64,000 nt of DNA from Chitinophaga pinensis (GTDB taxonomy: Bacteria; Bacteroidota; Bacteroidia; Flavobacteriales_D; Crocinitomicaceae): positions 186,001 to 250,000 of the forward strand of contig CAMDNE010000001.1 of NCBI GenBank assembly GCA_945902745.1. Reading direction: 5' to 3'. Shown here piece by piece: positions 9,156-18,449 of this stretch. Each line of letters starts with the position of its first letter. Positions within the stretch are counted from its first letter, which is position 1. Under the pieces are notes generated by a model. That model made no database searches, was not told the origin of the DNA, and worked only from the letters and a program-made list of their open reading frames with translations. Both the position numbers and the translations under genes were made by a program.

Positions 9156-11789
9156 TTATTTTTGAATAACAATACGCTGCTGAGCAGTCCCATTGTCTGA
9201 AATTATCTTTAATATGTATGTCCCATTGGAAATGGATGTAAGATTGAATAATACAAATGAATTTTCAATTGATTGAGCACTTACTATTTTACCGTTCAAA
9301 TCCAAACATTCCATTCTACCAGTAATTAATTGATTAAAATTAACTTGAAAAACTCCTGTTGAAGGGTTTGGATAAACTGACATAAGTATATTCTCAATAT
9401 TTTTTAATCCCGCATAATTGTCTGTTAAATCACAATTTTCATCAATTCCATTGTCGAGAATTTCTGTTGCTCCAGGATACGCATTTGGATTAGAATCATT
9501 GCAATCTCCATCAATCAATGAATAGCCAGTTCCTGGATCTTGGCAAAATAATGTTCCATTTCCTGTTCCAAATGAATCATTATCTGTATCCGTGAAATAG
9601 GCGTTATAAATTAAACCTTCATCAGAAGGACCATTACAATTGTTATCTAATCCATCGCAAATTTCTGGTGCTCCTGGATAAACTGTATTTAATGCATCGT
9701 CGCAATCATCTGAAATTGTAACATACCCTGCACCTAGGGTTGCACAAGTTGTAATTGCTAGTCCAATCATAGAGCCATGCCCATCATTATCAGCATCCAA
9801 ATAATAAGTTGTTGGTCCGATAATCAAATTGTTATTGTCATCACAATCACCAGGATTCATTACGTAACCAACTGGTTGAATACATTGAGTCAGTGTAACT
9901 AAAGCATTTCCTGTTAAATCACCATCATTATCTTGATACCACGCGGTATTAGGATTCATTAAACCATCAGTATCATCACAATCTGTATTGTCTAATACAT
10001 ATCCAAACATCGATGTACAGGTTGAAATACTTGAAGATGCATTTCCAAAACCATCAGCATCAGTATCTGCAAAATAAGTTTGTGGTGTCAATGTTCCAAA
10101 GTTTGCGATGATTCTTACATTATCGTTTCTCCAAGTTGAACCTGCACCTCCTATGTTTGTAATGTAAAATCTAAAAGTTACTTGAGTCAAGGCATCAAAA
10201 GCTGCAGTTAAATTCACAGTATCTGTTCTATCTGTAATGAGTGGTGCACCAGTTCCTAAATCAGCAACAAAATTGTCGACACTTGAACGTAAGAACCATG
10301 TCGGTGTTCCTCCAGAAGCACTTATTCTATGTGTAAAAATAATTCTGTTCAAATCTAAGGTTGAACAATCATTTGCTGTAACTGTAAATTCATTGTACTC
10401 GTTTAAATCAATTGTTCCTGTCATATTCCAAGCACTTGTGCTAAAGACGTTTGCAGCAGGGGAACAGGTTGTACCAGTTGATGCATAATCGCTAAACAAA
10501 GCATTTAATGGCTGAGCAGTAACAGATATTGACGTCATTGGACAGGCAGCAAGTTGTGTGAATTCGTACATCCCAATGTCGGTACCTAGTGAAGAAGCAT
10601 CTGAACCAGAGCAATCTTCATCAATTCCATTATCTAAAATATCAAAAGCTACTGGATTTATTAATGCATCAACATCGTTGCAATCTAACATATTAGAAAC
10701 ATATCCTACCGGTTGAGAACATGCAGTTATTGTTGTTAACGGCGTTCCATAAGTGTCGTTATCAAAATCCAAATAGTAAACATTTGTCGCTGCACCAATT
10801 GCATTATTGGAATCGTCACAATCATCGCTGTTTGTAACATAACCAACTGGTTGAACACAGCCTAAAACAGTAATTAATGGATTACCTAATCCGTCTAAAT
10901 CCGTGTCAGCATAATAGGTAATTGAACCAGCTGTGATTGTAAGATTAATTGTAATGATACTATCGCATAAAGCGGCATTTGGAATCGTATCCATATATGT
11001 TCCAGAAGATGTGTATGTTTCATCACCACTTGGAACAGTATAAGTTAAACAAGCAGATGGTGAGATTGTGTTTAACGTATTACAACTAATTGTCCAAGCG
11101 ATAGAAACATCGTCAATAGAAAGCCCGTGATCATTTCCTGCATGATTAGGGTCCTCCCATTTTAACATTAAATATTCTCCATTATTTAAAACCAATCCAG
11201 GAATTGAAATAGTGGTAAGACTAACTCTATTTGCGGGTAAATTACCGTCTAGTGCTGATGCCGCTATATTAAATATAGGACTTGCTGTCATGAGAGCAGG
11301 AACTTGAGTCCATATTGTATTAGTTCCTGGAGTTAATGATGCTATCAACGCACTACTTACTTGATAATATACTTGAATTTGTTGAGCAACTGGCACAGGA
11401 TTTCCGCCATCACGCCATTGTTCTAATGTGTATGAAACTGAAAAATTATTGATGAGTGAACCAGAGTTATTTTGAAGTTGAACCCCATGGGCACCATTTC
11501 CAAAACCTCCAGAACCTACAGTTCCTAATGCTCTTTCAAAAGCAGCAACTGTACCAAAACTATATAATTTTCCAGCATTTGACGTTCCAGCTGCGGCATC
11601 ATATACCATTGCAGCAGCAGTTGATTTTTGAGAATACCAGTTTAAAATGGTAGAATTATCTGTCCATGGAATATTTGTTCCAGTGTTGAGTAATCCATCA
11701 AAGTTTTGAGAATAACTCCCCGTTCCTGTGATAGAAACTTGAGAAAATCCAATTAATGGAAACAGTAAAACGATTAATATTTTTTTCAT
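9156..11789 (-). CDS. T9SS type A sorted surface protein with MopE-like Asp-rich modules
   Basis: An 877-residue exported protein: signal peptide ending near FPLIGFSQ, a ~230-residue N-terminal region rich in Ser/Thr/Asn resembling a jellyroll or CBM-like domain, then six ~40-residue modules of the form YYxDxDxDGxG...C...GYV...DDCDD (two before and four after a second ~170-residue globular domain), and a typical T9SS type A sorting domain starting at YPNPSTG and ending IVIQK. The Asp-rich modules resemble the putative metal (calcium)-binding motif of MopE-type surface proteins. Export by the Sec system and then T9SS to the cell surface is inferred. No enzymatic motif is seen; an adhesin or matrix role is possible. 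A TAnnTTTG-like box lies just upstream. Confidence 0.88.
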   Translation of the reverse strand: MKKILIVLLFPLIGFSQVSITGTGSYSQNFDGLLNTGTNIPWTDNSTILNWYSQKSTAAAMVYDAAAGTSNAGKLYSFGTVAAFERALGTVGSGGFGNGAHGVQLQNNSGSLINNFSVSYTLEQWRDGGNPVPVAQQIQVYYQVSSALIASLTPGTNTIWTQVPALMTASPIFNIAASALDGNLPANRVSLTTISIPGLVLNNGEYLMLKWEDPNHAGNDHGLSIDDVSIAWTISCNTLNTISPSACLTYTVPSGDETYTSSGTYMDTIPNAALCDSIITINLTITAGSITYYADTDLDGLGNPLITVLGCVQPVGYVTNSDDCDDSNNAIGAATNVYYLDFDNDTYGTPLTTITACSQPVGYVSNMLDCNDVDALINPVAFDILDNGIDEDCSGSDASSLGTDIGMYEFTQLAACPMTSISVTAQPLNALFSDYASTGTTCSPAANVFSTSAWNMTGTIDLNEYNEFTVTANDCSTLDLNRIIFTHRISASGGTPTWFLRSSVDNFVADLGTGAPLITDRTDTVNLTAAFDALTQVTFRFYITNIGGAGSTWRNDNVRIIANFGTLTPQTYFADTDADGFGNASSSISTCTSMFGYVLDNTDCDDTDGLMNPNTAWYQDNDGDLTGNALVTLTQCIQPVGYVMNPGDCDDNNNLIIGPTTYYLDADNDGHGSMIGLAITTCATLGAGYVTISDDCDDALNTVYPGAPEICDGLDNNCNGPSDEGLIYNAYFTDTDNDSFGTGNGTLFCQDPGTGYSLIDGDCNDSNPNAYPGATEILDNGIDENCDLTDNYAGLKNIENILMSVYPNPSTGVFQVNFNQLITGRMECLDLNGKIVSAQSIENSFVLFNLTSISNGTYILKIISDNGTAQQRIVIQK

Positions 11790-11807
11790 AGTATATTATT
11801 TACAGGG

Positions 11808-11815
11808 CAAAAATA
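11808..11815 (-). promoter_or_regulatory. Candidate -7 promoter box for the MopE-like gene
   Basis: On the minus strand this reads TATTTTTG, matching the Bacteroidota -7 consensus TAnnTTTG, about 19 nt before the start codon. No convincing -33 TTG at the usual spacing was found. Confidence 0.45.
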
Positions 11816-11866
11816 CGCACTATTATACCAAGAAAAGAAATGTTCTTATAAACTAATTGTAAACAA

Positions 11867-11892
11867 AAAAGGTTGTATTTCTACAACCTTTT
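11867..11892 (-). terminator. Terminator of the thioredoxin-fold protein gene
   Basis: An 11-bp stem (AAAAGGTTGTA / TACAACCTTTT) with a 4-nt loop lies 11 nt after the stop codon at 11904 and is followed on the minus strand by T residues. Confidence 0.8.
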
Positions 11893-11903
11893 AATTAACC
11901 GTT

Positions 11904-13427
11904 TTAGTGCATTTGTTCGTCCTCTTCTGGATCAGGAGGAAATAATTTAGGAAGGTCTTGTTTACCTTGTAATCGGTCCAATAAATCTTCCAATTGAGAA
12001 ATTGAAATACTCTTAGCAATGATATTTTTATCTTTATCTAACACAAATACTCTAGGTGTAGAGAAGATATCGTAAGTTGTTTGATAGTTCAAAGATTCAA
12101 TTGTTGTGTATTTAGGAACAAATTGTCTGGCATCATCCATGGCTGCTTTAAATAAGGCATCTGTTACGCCAACATTGATATATGTCAAATTGTTTGTGCG
12201 GATAAAATCTTTCCATTTTTGGAAATCTTCACCAACAGCTTTTCCAACTGAAAATATTTCTATGTTTCTTTCCTTGAACTTTTGTTTGTATAGAACTTCT
12301 AATTTCGGTGTTGTTTTTTTGCAATGTCCACATTCTGGATCCCAAAAATATAGGATTGTATAGTCTGATTTCAAACTATAGAAATCTCTCCATTTAACAT
12401 CTGTAGTGTCTCTTAAAATAACATTAGGTGGTTTTGCTCCTAACACCAAATTCTTTTGAACAGGAATTTTCTCGCATAAATCTTCTAATTTTTCTGGTGT
12501 CATCCAAAAGGCTGGTGAGTTACCTTCAACATTTTTAGAACAGTAATAACGATCAGCCATATAGATATAAACCTTATCCATTCCCATGATATTACTTTTC
12601 CCATATGTTGAAGTAATCCAAGAAACAACATATTCAAATGTTTTTGATTTAGGATTCAACTGATCACAGAATTTGAATGAATATTTAATGATCGTGTCCC
12701 AATGTTGGATCATCATGTTTTTTCCGAAATAGTATTCCATTTTTGAATGAAATACTGGAGTATTGACTAATCGGTCGTCATTTAAATCAATGTTATCCCA
12801 GTAATGGTTTCTGTAATAATTGAATCTGTAATTCGAATCTATAATATTACCTTTTGCATCTAATGGCGCTTCTGGTATTATTACGTCCATAGACATTTTG
12901 ACAATTTTGGAAACTAAAAGCGCTTTGTGCACTTCTAATAAGTTATTTTGATAATCAGTAACGTCTTTGTTGATGGCATCAATTTTTGTTGTTAATTCTT
13001 TATATCCAGGATCAGTTGCTTTTAATTTAGCTCTGTCATCTGTTATTTTTGTTGCTTCCGTCTTTTTCGGCCCGATGAATTTAATGTAATCCATGAAAAT
13101 TCTGTTTTCTTCGGACTTCTTCACTTTCATATTGGCTACAAAATCAGGAGCAGAAGTTTCCATATTTACTTCTTCACTGTTATAAATGAACTCAAAGTAT
13201 TTTTGTCCTGGGAATAAAACACCAAAAATACCAGGTTTTTGATTTTTACCATCGAATTCAACATAACCAGCTTTTATTTCAGCGGTGTCTGCATAATACA
13301 ATCCTTTTCCAAAATACTTTACTAAGAATACAGTTGTGTCTTTTTGATTGGCTATTTTGAATTTCATTTTTTGTCCAAAAGACATAAAAGAAACAAAAGT
13401 GATTGCTAAAATTAGTATTGATTTCAT
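11904..13427 (-). CDS. Exported thioredoxin-fold protein (TlpA-like, DUF5106/DUF4369-type)
   Basis: A 507-residue protein with a signal peptide (ending FMSFGQ). The N-terminal ~110 residues resemble the DUF4369 beta domain common before Bacteroidota thioredoxins, the middle is alpha-helical (DUF5106-like), and the C-terminal ~150 residues form a thioredoxin fold with the CxxC motif CGHC in YFWDPECGHCKKTTP and the cis-Pro region FSTPRVFVLD. Such proteins act as periplasmic disulfide reductases or isomerases. The gene is monocistronic, with a terminator behind and a TAnnTTTG box ahead. Redox function is inferred from the intact CxxC; partner unknown. Confidence 0.88.
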   Translation of the reverse strand: MKSILILAITFVSFMSFGQKMKFKIANQKDTTVFLVKYFGKGLYYADTAEIKAGYVEFDGKNQKPGIFGVLFPGQKYFEFIYNSEEVNMETSAPDFVANMKVKKSEENRIFMDYIKFIGPKKTEATKITDDRAKLKATDPGYKELTTKIDAINKDVTDYQNNLLEVHKALLVSKIVKMSMDVIIPEAPLDAKGNIIDSNYRFNYYRNHYWDNIDLNDDRLVNTPVFHSKMEYYFGKNMMIQHWDTIIKYSFKFCDQLNPKSKTFEYVVSWITSTYGKSNIMGMDKVYIYMADRYYCSKNVEGNSPAFWMTPEKLEDLCEKIPVQKNLVLGAKPPNVILRDTTDVKWRDFYSLKSDYTILYFWDPECGHCKKTTPKLEVLYKQKFKERNIEIFSVGKAVGEDFQKWKDFIRTNNLTYINVGVTDALFKAAMDDARQFVPKYTTIESLNYQTTYDIFSTPRVFVLDKDKNIIAKSISISQLEDLLDRLQGKQDLPKLFPPDPEEDEQMH

Positions 13428-13470
13428 ATGCTATTTTTAATTTTAGGTTGAATTTATTTTAAAGACGTGA

Positions 13471-13478
13471 CAAATTTA
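13471..13478 (-). promoter_or_regulatory. Candidate -7 promoter box of the thioredoxin-fold gene
   Basis: Minus strand TAAATTTG, a full match to TAnnTTTG, 43 nt before the start codon at 13427. No clear -33 TTG was seen at the standard distance. Confidence 0.45.
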
Positions 13479-13512
13479 CGAAAGTCCTTTTAATTAACAT
13501 TTCTTTAACCAT

Positions 13513-14688
13513 TTAGTATTGCTTGAAAATGCCATTTTTTGCTGTTCGATAACTCGCTAAAACAAAAAGTAAATACGTGCCAGCTAATGAAATCAGTGCA
13601 ATGAAAGAAATTTGTGTGTCAATGTAAAGTCCGCCAGATTCAAACATGGTATCTAAAAAGTATTTAAAGACAAAAAATACACTTAATCCTAAACTTGAAA
13701 CGATTCCGAAAATTTTCACGAAATACAGGAAGAAACTCTTAATGACAACTTGAGGATAAAAACCAATTCTTAAAAGTGTGCGCACTTCATATGCATTTCT
13801 TGACATCAATAATTGCATGTATTGAATTAATACCAAACCAGAAACAAAAACTGCAATGATTGAGATACCTAAGACAACTAGGAATAGCGTGCCAACAACA
13901 CTTTTTAGTCGTCCTACAACCATTTGGGCATTTTTGGACTCTAAACCACGCTTCTTCAATAAATCTTCCACTAAGCCAAATTCACTTTCTTTCCCAGAAA
14001 TCATTATTTGCGTAATTTTTTTCTCTTTTCCGGATGTGTATTTTGAATTCCCATATTCCATGAAGCTTTCAGGAACAAGAATTGACGAGACTTCATTTGT
14101 GAATCCAATTATTCGCGCATCAACCCATTCTTTGTCTGTTTCCCCTTTTAGTGTGAATTTGAATTTAATATCCATTGCTAAGTCATCAGAAATTTGCGGA
14201 ATTCCACTTGAACTCATGAACGTATTTAACATCACCAAAAAATCTCTCGGCATGATTATCGGAACAAATTTATCTCCTTCTTTCCAATGCCATTTTGTTG
14301 ATTTTACATCAAGAAATTTTTGATCTACCGTTTGAATAAAAACATCAGACCTAAACCTTGGAACCATTGGGTCAGCTGTTTCAAATGAAACATCAAAATT
14401 ATTACTGATTACGGGCTGAACATCCTGAATAAATGGTTCTGCTTTAATCTTTTTAATTTCGTTTTCAGAAAAATCAGTTTTCGTCATGTTTAATGAACTG
14501 GAATTTGTGACCTTCTTCTGAACTATAATTGTATTTGGGCCTAAAATATCAGAACCTTTACCAAAGTCATTGACTTTTATCAAATAGTGAATAGATGTAA
14601 TCAAAAAAGTGATTCCCATAAACGCACCAATAATTGCAATTATCAACTGCTTTTTATCTTGATTTTTATATAATAGTTTGTTTAACAT
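13513..14688 (-). CDS. ABC transporter permease (FtsX/MacB-like)
   Basis: A 391-residue membrane protein with one transmembrane helix near the N-terminus (IAIIGAFMGITFLITSI), a ~220-residue extracytoplasmic domain, and three further hydrophobic segments in the C-terminal 150 residues (LFLVVLGISIIAVFVSGLVLI and two more). This 1+3 topology is that of FtsX/MacB/LolE-type permeases, which move lipoproteins, peptides or transmit mechanical signals rather than import small solutes. It is 3 nt downstream of its ATPase gene, so the two form one transporter. The single copy would be expected to dimerise. Substrate cannot be told from sequence. Confidence 0.82.
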   Translation of the reverse strand: MLNKLLYKNQDKKQLIIAIIGAFMGITFLITSIHYLIKVNDFGKGSDILGPNTIIVQKKVTNSSSLNMTKTDFSENEIKKIKAEPFIQDVQPVISNNFDVSFETADPMVPRFRSDVFIQTVDQKFLDVKSTKWHWKEGDKFVPIIMPRDFLVMLNTFMSSSGIPQISDDLAMDIKFKFTLKGETDKEWVDARIIGFTNEVSSILVPESFMEYGNSKYTSGKEKKITQIMISGKESEFGLVEDLLKKRGLESKNAQMVVGRLKSVVGTLFLVVLGISIIAVFVSGLVLIQYMQLLMSRNAYEVRTLLRIGFYPQVVIKSFFLYFVKIFGIVSSLGLSVFFVFKYFLDTMFESGGLYIDTQISFIALISLAGTYLLFVLASYRTAKNGIFKQY

Positions 14689-14691
14689 GAC

Positions 14692-15333
14692 TTACAGTTT
14701 TAATTCTTTATCATACTTGAATTTGTGATCATCACCTAACGTGGTTAATACAAATCCTGCGCCTTGTTCAGAGCACCTTTCGTTAATCATCGTAAAACAT
14801 CTTTGTGTGTTTTCTTCATCTAAATGTGAAAAAGGTTCATCCAAAATCAATAATTCAAAAGGTTGACACATTGCTCTGATAATAGCCACGCGTTGCTGTT
14901 GACCCATTGAAAGTAAACTGCATTGTTGTTCCCATTTATCTTCAATTTCTAAACGTTCCAACATTTTACGAATTTCTTGTTCAGAATAAACTGGATTCAA
15001 ACTGTTTTTTAAAAGAAGATTTTCACCAACTGTCAACTTTGGAAAGAGCTGAAGATCTTGAAACACGACCGAGATTTTTTCTTGACGAATAAGTGCCCAT
15101 TCAGTTGGTTTGAATGTTTTTACATCCGTATTGTTGTAGGTTACAGTTCCTGAGTAATCGGATCTTAATCCAATTGTAGTCAATGTGAATGTAGATTTCC
15201 CTTTTCCACTTGACGCATTGAGCAAGATTTTTTCACCATGATTCAATTCTACATAATTACCCCAAATACTTTCATTGCTATGTTTTATAGAAGCTAAAGG
15301 AACTGGCATAATATGATCGAGAACAATTTTCAT
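14692..15333 (-). CDS. ABC transporter ATP-binding protein (LolD/MacB-like)
   Basis: A 213-residue ATPase with Walker A region ASSGKGKST, Q-loop VFQDLQLFPKLTV, signature LSMGQQQRVA, Walker B LLILDEPFSHLDEE and a C-terminal H-loop region (TLGDDHKF, where the usual switch His follows DD). The P-loop has Ala in place of the first Gly of GxxGxGKST, an unusual but probably tolerated change. It is first in a two-gene unit with the FtsX-like permease. Short size and lack of extra domains fit exporters of the LolD/FtsE group. The switch-region motif is atypical, so activity is likely but not certain. Confidence 0.85.
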   Translation of the reverse strand: MKIVLDHIMPVPLASIKHSNESIWGNYVELNHGEKILLNASSGKGKSTFTLTTIGLRSDYSGTVTYNNTDVKTFKPTEWALIRQEKISVVFQDLQLFPKLTVGENLLLKNSLNPVYSEQEIRKMLERLEIEDKWEQQCSLLSMGQQQRVAIIRAMCQPFELLILDEPFSHLDEENTQRCFTMINERCSEQGAGFVLTTLGDDHKFKYDKELKL

Positions 15334-15392
15334 AATACTATATTTAAAAGTGGTTTTTCAAGAATCGTTCCAAAAGAGTATCCGCTTGAATA

Positions 15393-16295
15393 TCAGATGT
15401 TAGTTATTTTTTCAACTATTTCCTTTGTCATTTGATCGACAGTTGTATATGGTATCCAAGTCGCATCATCGTGTTTCCTGAACCAGGTTAATTGTCGTTT
15501 TGCATAACGTCTTGAATTTTGTTTAATTAATTCAATTGCTTCTTCTAATTCAATTTCTTGATCTAAATACCGGAACAATTCAGTATAGCCTACTGTCTTC
15601 AAGGAACTTAATTTTTTATATGGCAACAGGCTTTTCACTTCTAAGATTAATCCATTTTCAAGCATGATATCAACGCGTAAATTGATTCGTTCATATAATT
15701 TTTGACGATCATGCTCTATAATAAATCTTATCACTCCAAAAGGCCTAATTATTTTTTGATTCTTTCTCATTTCTGAAAAAGTCATATTTGAAAGTCGAAT
15801 TGCTTCGATTGCTCTAATGACGCGAACAGGATTTTGCCTATCTACAATAGCATAAAATTCTGGGTCCTTTTCATTTAGTTCAAGCAAGAGGCTATCGAGC
15901 CCATTTCGTTGCACAATTTCCGTCAGTTCATTTCTTAATTCAATGGAAGAAGGGATGTCGTCTAATCCATTGCAAACAGCGTCAATAAACATTCCGGAAC
16001 CACCAACCATAATAATAGTGTCGTGGTTTTTAAATTCTGTATCTAAAATGTCTAAAGCCTCTTTCGCATAAGTTGACGCTGTGACTTCATCAGTAATTGA
16101 ATGAGAATCGATAAAATAGTGATGTATTCCTTCTTGTTCTTCAATAGTTGGTTTGGCAGTTCCAATGGATAATTCTCTATAAAATTGACGTGAATCGGCC
16201 GATACGATAACTGTTGAAAAGAGTTTTGCTAAAGCTACGCTTAAAGCAGTTTTTCCGCTAGCTGTTGGGCCTTCTATGACGATTAGTTGTTTGAT
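15393..16295 (-). CDS. miaA: tRNA dimethylallyltransferase MiaA with apparent ATC start codon
   Basis: MiaA transfers a dimethylallyl group to N6 of adenosine 37 in tRNAs reading UNN codons. The frame between the stop at about 16305 and the end encodes the whole enzyme: P-loop IEGPTASGKT, the SADSRQFYRE segment, GTAKPT, then GGSGMFIDA, and C-terminal SRRYAKRQLTWFRK. There is no ATG, GTG or TTG in frame until 16010, deep inside the protein, beyond the P-loop. An ATC codon at 16295-16293 sits exactly where family members start (then KQLIVIEGPTASGKT) and gives 300 residues, the normal length. So the gene either uses ATC or has a one-base change from ATG. It follows the mltF-like gene by 24 nt. 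Confidence 0.88.
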   Translation of the reverse strand: MKQLIVIEGPTASGKTALSVALAKLFSTVIVSADSRQFYRELSIGTAKPTIEEQEGIHHYFIDSHSITDEVTASTYAKEALDILDTEFKNHDTIIMVGGSGMFIDAVCNGLDDIPSSIELRNELTEIVQRNGLDSLLLELNEKDPEFYAIVDRQNPVRVIRAIEAIRLSNMTFSEMRKNQKIIRPFGVIRFIIEHDRQKLYERINLRVDIMLENGLILEVKSLLPYKKLSSLKTVGYTELFRYLDQEIELEEAIELIKQNSRRYAKRQLTWFRKHDDATWIPYTTVDQMTKEIVEKITNI

Positions 16296-16319
16296 TTTTT
16301 TATTTCAAAGTTAATCAAA

Positions 16320-17759
16320 TCATTTATACACGCTTGCCCATTCAAGATATCGCGCATAAATGGCTTTTACGTAATTGTTTGTTCTTGCTCCTCTCATTGC
16401 TCCATTTCTCACTACCTCGTCTCTGTAGTATTCGCTTTTTGAAAGATTGGCCATCATTATCTCTACGTTATCATCCCAAATGAACGGATTTAAACCATGT
16501 TTTCTAGCAAGTCTTTGAGCATCTTCAATATGTCCTTTTCCTGCATTGTACGTTGCTAAAGTGAATTTTTCTCGTTGAGCTTTATCAGGTATTTGGCTCC
16601 AAGAAATAAAATCTTTGGACATTTTTTTCATCCCGCCTAAAATCTGAATATTTGGAGGAGAACTTGGATAAACGCCATATTTTGGACCTGTATTAGGCAT
16701 AAATTGCATCATTCCATAAGCGCCTCCAAAACCTCTAACAGTTGGGTTGAATTTTGATTCATGATAAGCTACGGAAGCCAATAGACGCCAATCCCAATTG
16801 TATTTTAAAGCGACTTCTTTGAAAATTGCATCATAAGCAGATAATTGGCCTCCTTTAAGGTTAGATTTTATTACAGTAGCATTTAGGGTTGTGTTTTTGC
16901 TGTCGAAGTATTTGTTCTTTATGTACTTGAATGTTTTTTTGGACATGAATTGATTCAGCCATTTGTCTAATCGTGCATTTAACAATGGGCTCGTTTTCCT
17001 TAAACCAAATCCGATCTTTTGTCTAACTGAAACATGAGTAGCAATATCAATATTTTCAAAAAATCTGTCATTTACCTTGGCAATATTTTCTTCAGTGACA
17101 GTGAAATCGATTAATCCTTCTGATACCATCTCAATCATTTCCTCGGTTCCAATCACACCATCTTCTTCTTCAATATAAATAGTGTCACCAATTTCATCTT
17201 GAAGATGTGAAAGACGTTGATAATTACTTGAATTTTTCCAGACATGTACTTTTTTATGAGCCAATTCTGAAATATCTCTTACGAGAAGAGAATTTATTTG
17301 TGCAGCAGTCATTTTCTCCCATCCTTCAGGTTTACGCTGAATTAATACTTGCGGCGTGCGGATGTATGGGAGTGAGAAATCAATTTGTTTTTTTCGTTCA
17401 CGTGTAATTGTGTAATTACATGCGATAATGTCACCTTCACCGTTGTTTAGCATTGGGATTAAATCGTCTAGGTTATTGACAATTTTTATTTCTAATGCAA
17501 CGCCAAGTTCATTTGCAAATTCTTTGAGCACTTCATATTCAAACCCCATTTTTTTTCCGCGATAGATGAAAAAGGAGGTAGAGCTATTTTCTGCAAGAAC
17601 AGTTAATTTACCTTTTTTTAAAATTTCTCCTAAGTCAATTGAGGTGGATGGGATTTCAATATTATCCGTTTCTTTTTTTATTCTTGTACAATTTATTGTA
17701 GCCAAGAATAAAAGGCAAACTAGTAGTATTTTAAAAAGATATGTTTTTTTTATTTTCAT
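16320..17759 (-). CDS. mltF: Membrane-bound lytic murein transglycosylase F-like lipoprotein
   Basis: A 479-residue protein with an N-terminal hydrophobic signal and a lipobox-like Cys (LATINC), a solute-binding (SBP_bac_3) domain at about residues 45-290, and a C-terminal SLT lytic transglycosylase domain with the catalytic Glu in SVAYHESKFNP followed by the GAYGMMQFMP motif and LATYNAGKGHI. MltF enzymes cleave the glycan strand of peptidoglycan, forming 1,6-anhydro-MurNAc; the N-terminal domain is thought to regulate this. Envelope location at the periplasmic face of the outer membrane is inferred. miaA follows at 24 nt and may be co-transcribed. Confidence 0.9.
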   Translation of the reverse strand: MKIKKTYLFKILLVCLLFLATINCTRIKKETDNIEIPSTSIDLGEILKKGKLTVLAENSSTSFFIYRGKKMGFEYEVLKEFANELGVALEIKIVNNLDDLIPMLNNGEGDIIACNYTITRERKKQIDFSLPYIRTPQVLIQRKPEGWEKMTAAQINSLLVRDISELAHKKVHVWKNSSNYQRLSHLQDEIGDTIYIEEEDGVIGTEEMIEMVSEGLIDFTVTEENIAKVNDRFFENIDIATHVSVRQKIGFGLRKTSPLLNARLDKWLNQFMSKKTFKYIKNKYFDSKNTTLNATVIKSNLKGGQLSAYDAIFKEVALKYNWDWRLLASVAYHESKFNPTVRGFGGAYGMMQFMPNTGPKYGVYPSSPPNIQILGGMKKMSKDFISWSQIPDKAQREKFTLATYNAGKGHIEDAQRLARKHGLNPFIWDDNVEIMMANLSKSEYYRDEVVRNGAMRGARTNNYVKAIYARYLEWASVYK

Positions 17760-17806
17760 TTAAAATGAATAACGAACGCAAATTACAATAAAAAAAAATA
17801 GGAGCT

Positions 17807-18391
17807 TTAATTGTTAATTTCTTTTTGGTTAAAATAAACGATTGCTTCCTTCATATATTCCTTAAAACAATCTGTAATTACTTTTTCATGTTTCAAAAAA
17901 ACAAGCGGCGCATTTATCAATTCGTTTGAGAATGATAAACGGGAGGATACTCCTTCGCAGGATTTTTCTAGACCTTCAAATTGGGTGTAATAATTCATCC
18001 ATTTATAGGTTTTCATTTTATCAATGAATTCCTGAAATTCTTTAGAATAATGATTCCAATAAACAGGATTGTATCTATAAAATTCATCTAGAAAAATTTC
18101 GAATGATTTTGAATGGTAATTCGCCCAGTTTTTCGCTAATAAATGATCAAAAAATAGATCAATTGCAATTCCAGTTACTTTTGGCAATTCTGCATATAGC
18201 TGACGCATCAAATCAATAACCTTAGGATGATGATCAATGTAATTATCAATAGATCGATGTAACTTTATGCCTTTTTGTAATAATTCGGGAAGTTTTTCAA
18301 AATTGCGCCCTTTGATATGGTCTCCATATAAATTGGCATACATCAATTCACTATTATTTTCAGAAAAATATAGATGACCTAAAAAATTCAT
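17807..18391 (-). CDS. Acyl carrier protein phosphodiesterase (AcpH/DUF479 family)
   Basis: A 194-residue protein starting MNFLGHLYFSE, with GDHIKGR, a LHRSIDNYIDHHP motif and the FFDHLLAKNW segment; His and Asp residues in these motifs match the HD-like metal site of ACP hydrolases. These enzymes remove the 4'-phosphopantetheine arm from holo-ACP. Length and start are typical. It stands alone between the DUF2795 gene and the mltF-like gene on the same strand. Confidence 0.88.
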   Translation of the reverse strand: MNFLGHLYFSENNSELMYANLYGDHIKGRNFEKLPELLQKGIKLHRSIDNYIDHHPKVIDLMRQLYAELPKVTGIAIDLFFDHLLAKNWANYHSKSFEIFLDEFYRYNPVYWNHYSKEFQEFIDKMKTYKWMNYYTQFEGLEKSCEGVSSRLSFSNELINAPLVFLKHEKVITDCFKEYMKEAIVYFNQKEINN

Positions 18392-18423
18392 ACGTGAAAG
18401 TTACAACTTTTTGTGCAAAAAAA

Positions 18424-18445
18424 AATCCCACTTTTCAGTGGGATT
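18424..18445 (-). terminator. Terminator of the DUF2795 gene
   Basis: A 9-bp stem (AATCCCACT / AGTGGGATT) with a TTTC loop, 4 nt after the stop codon at 18450, followed on the minus strand by nine T residues. A strong intrinsic terminator. Confidence 0.88.
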
Positions 18446-18449
18446 GAAA

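Noticed and set aside
15393-16010. miaA starting at the first ATG (16010)
   Set aside because: That start would remove the P-loop and the substrate-binding N-terminal third, although the upstream frame encodes them intact.
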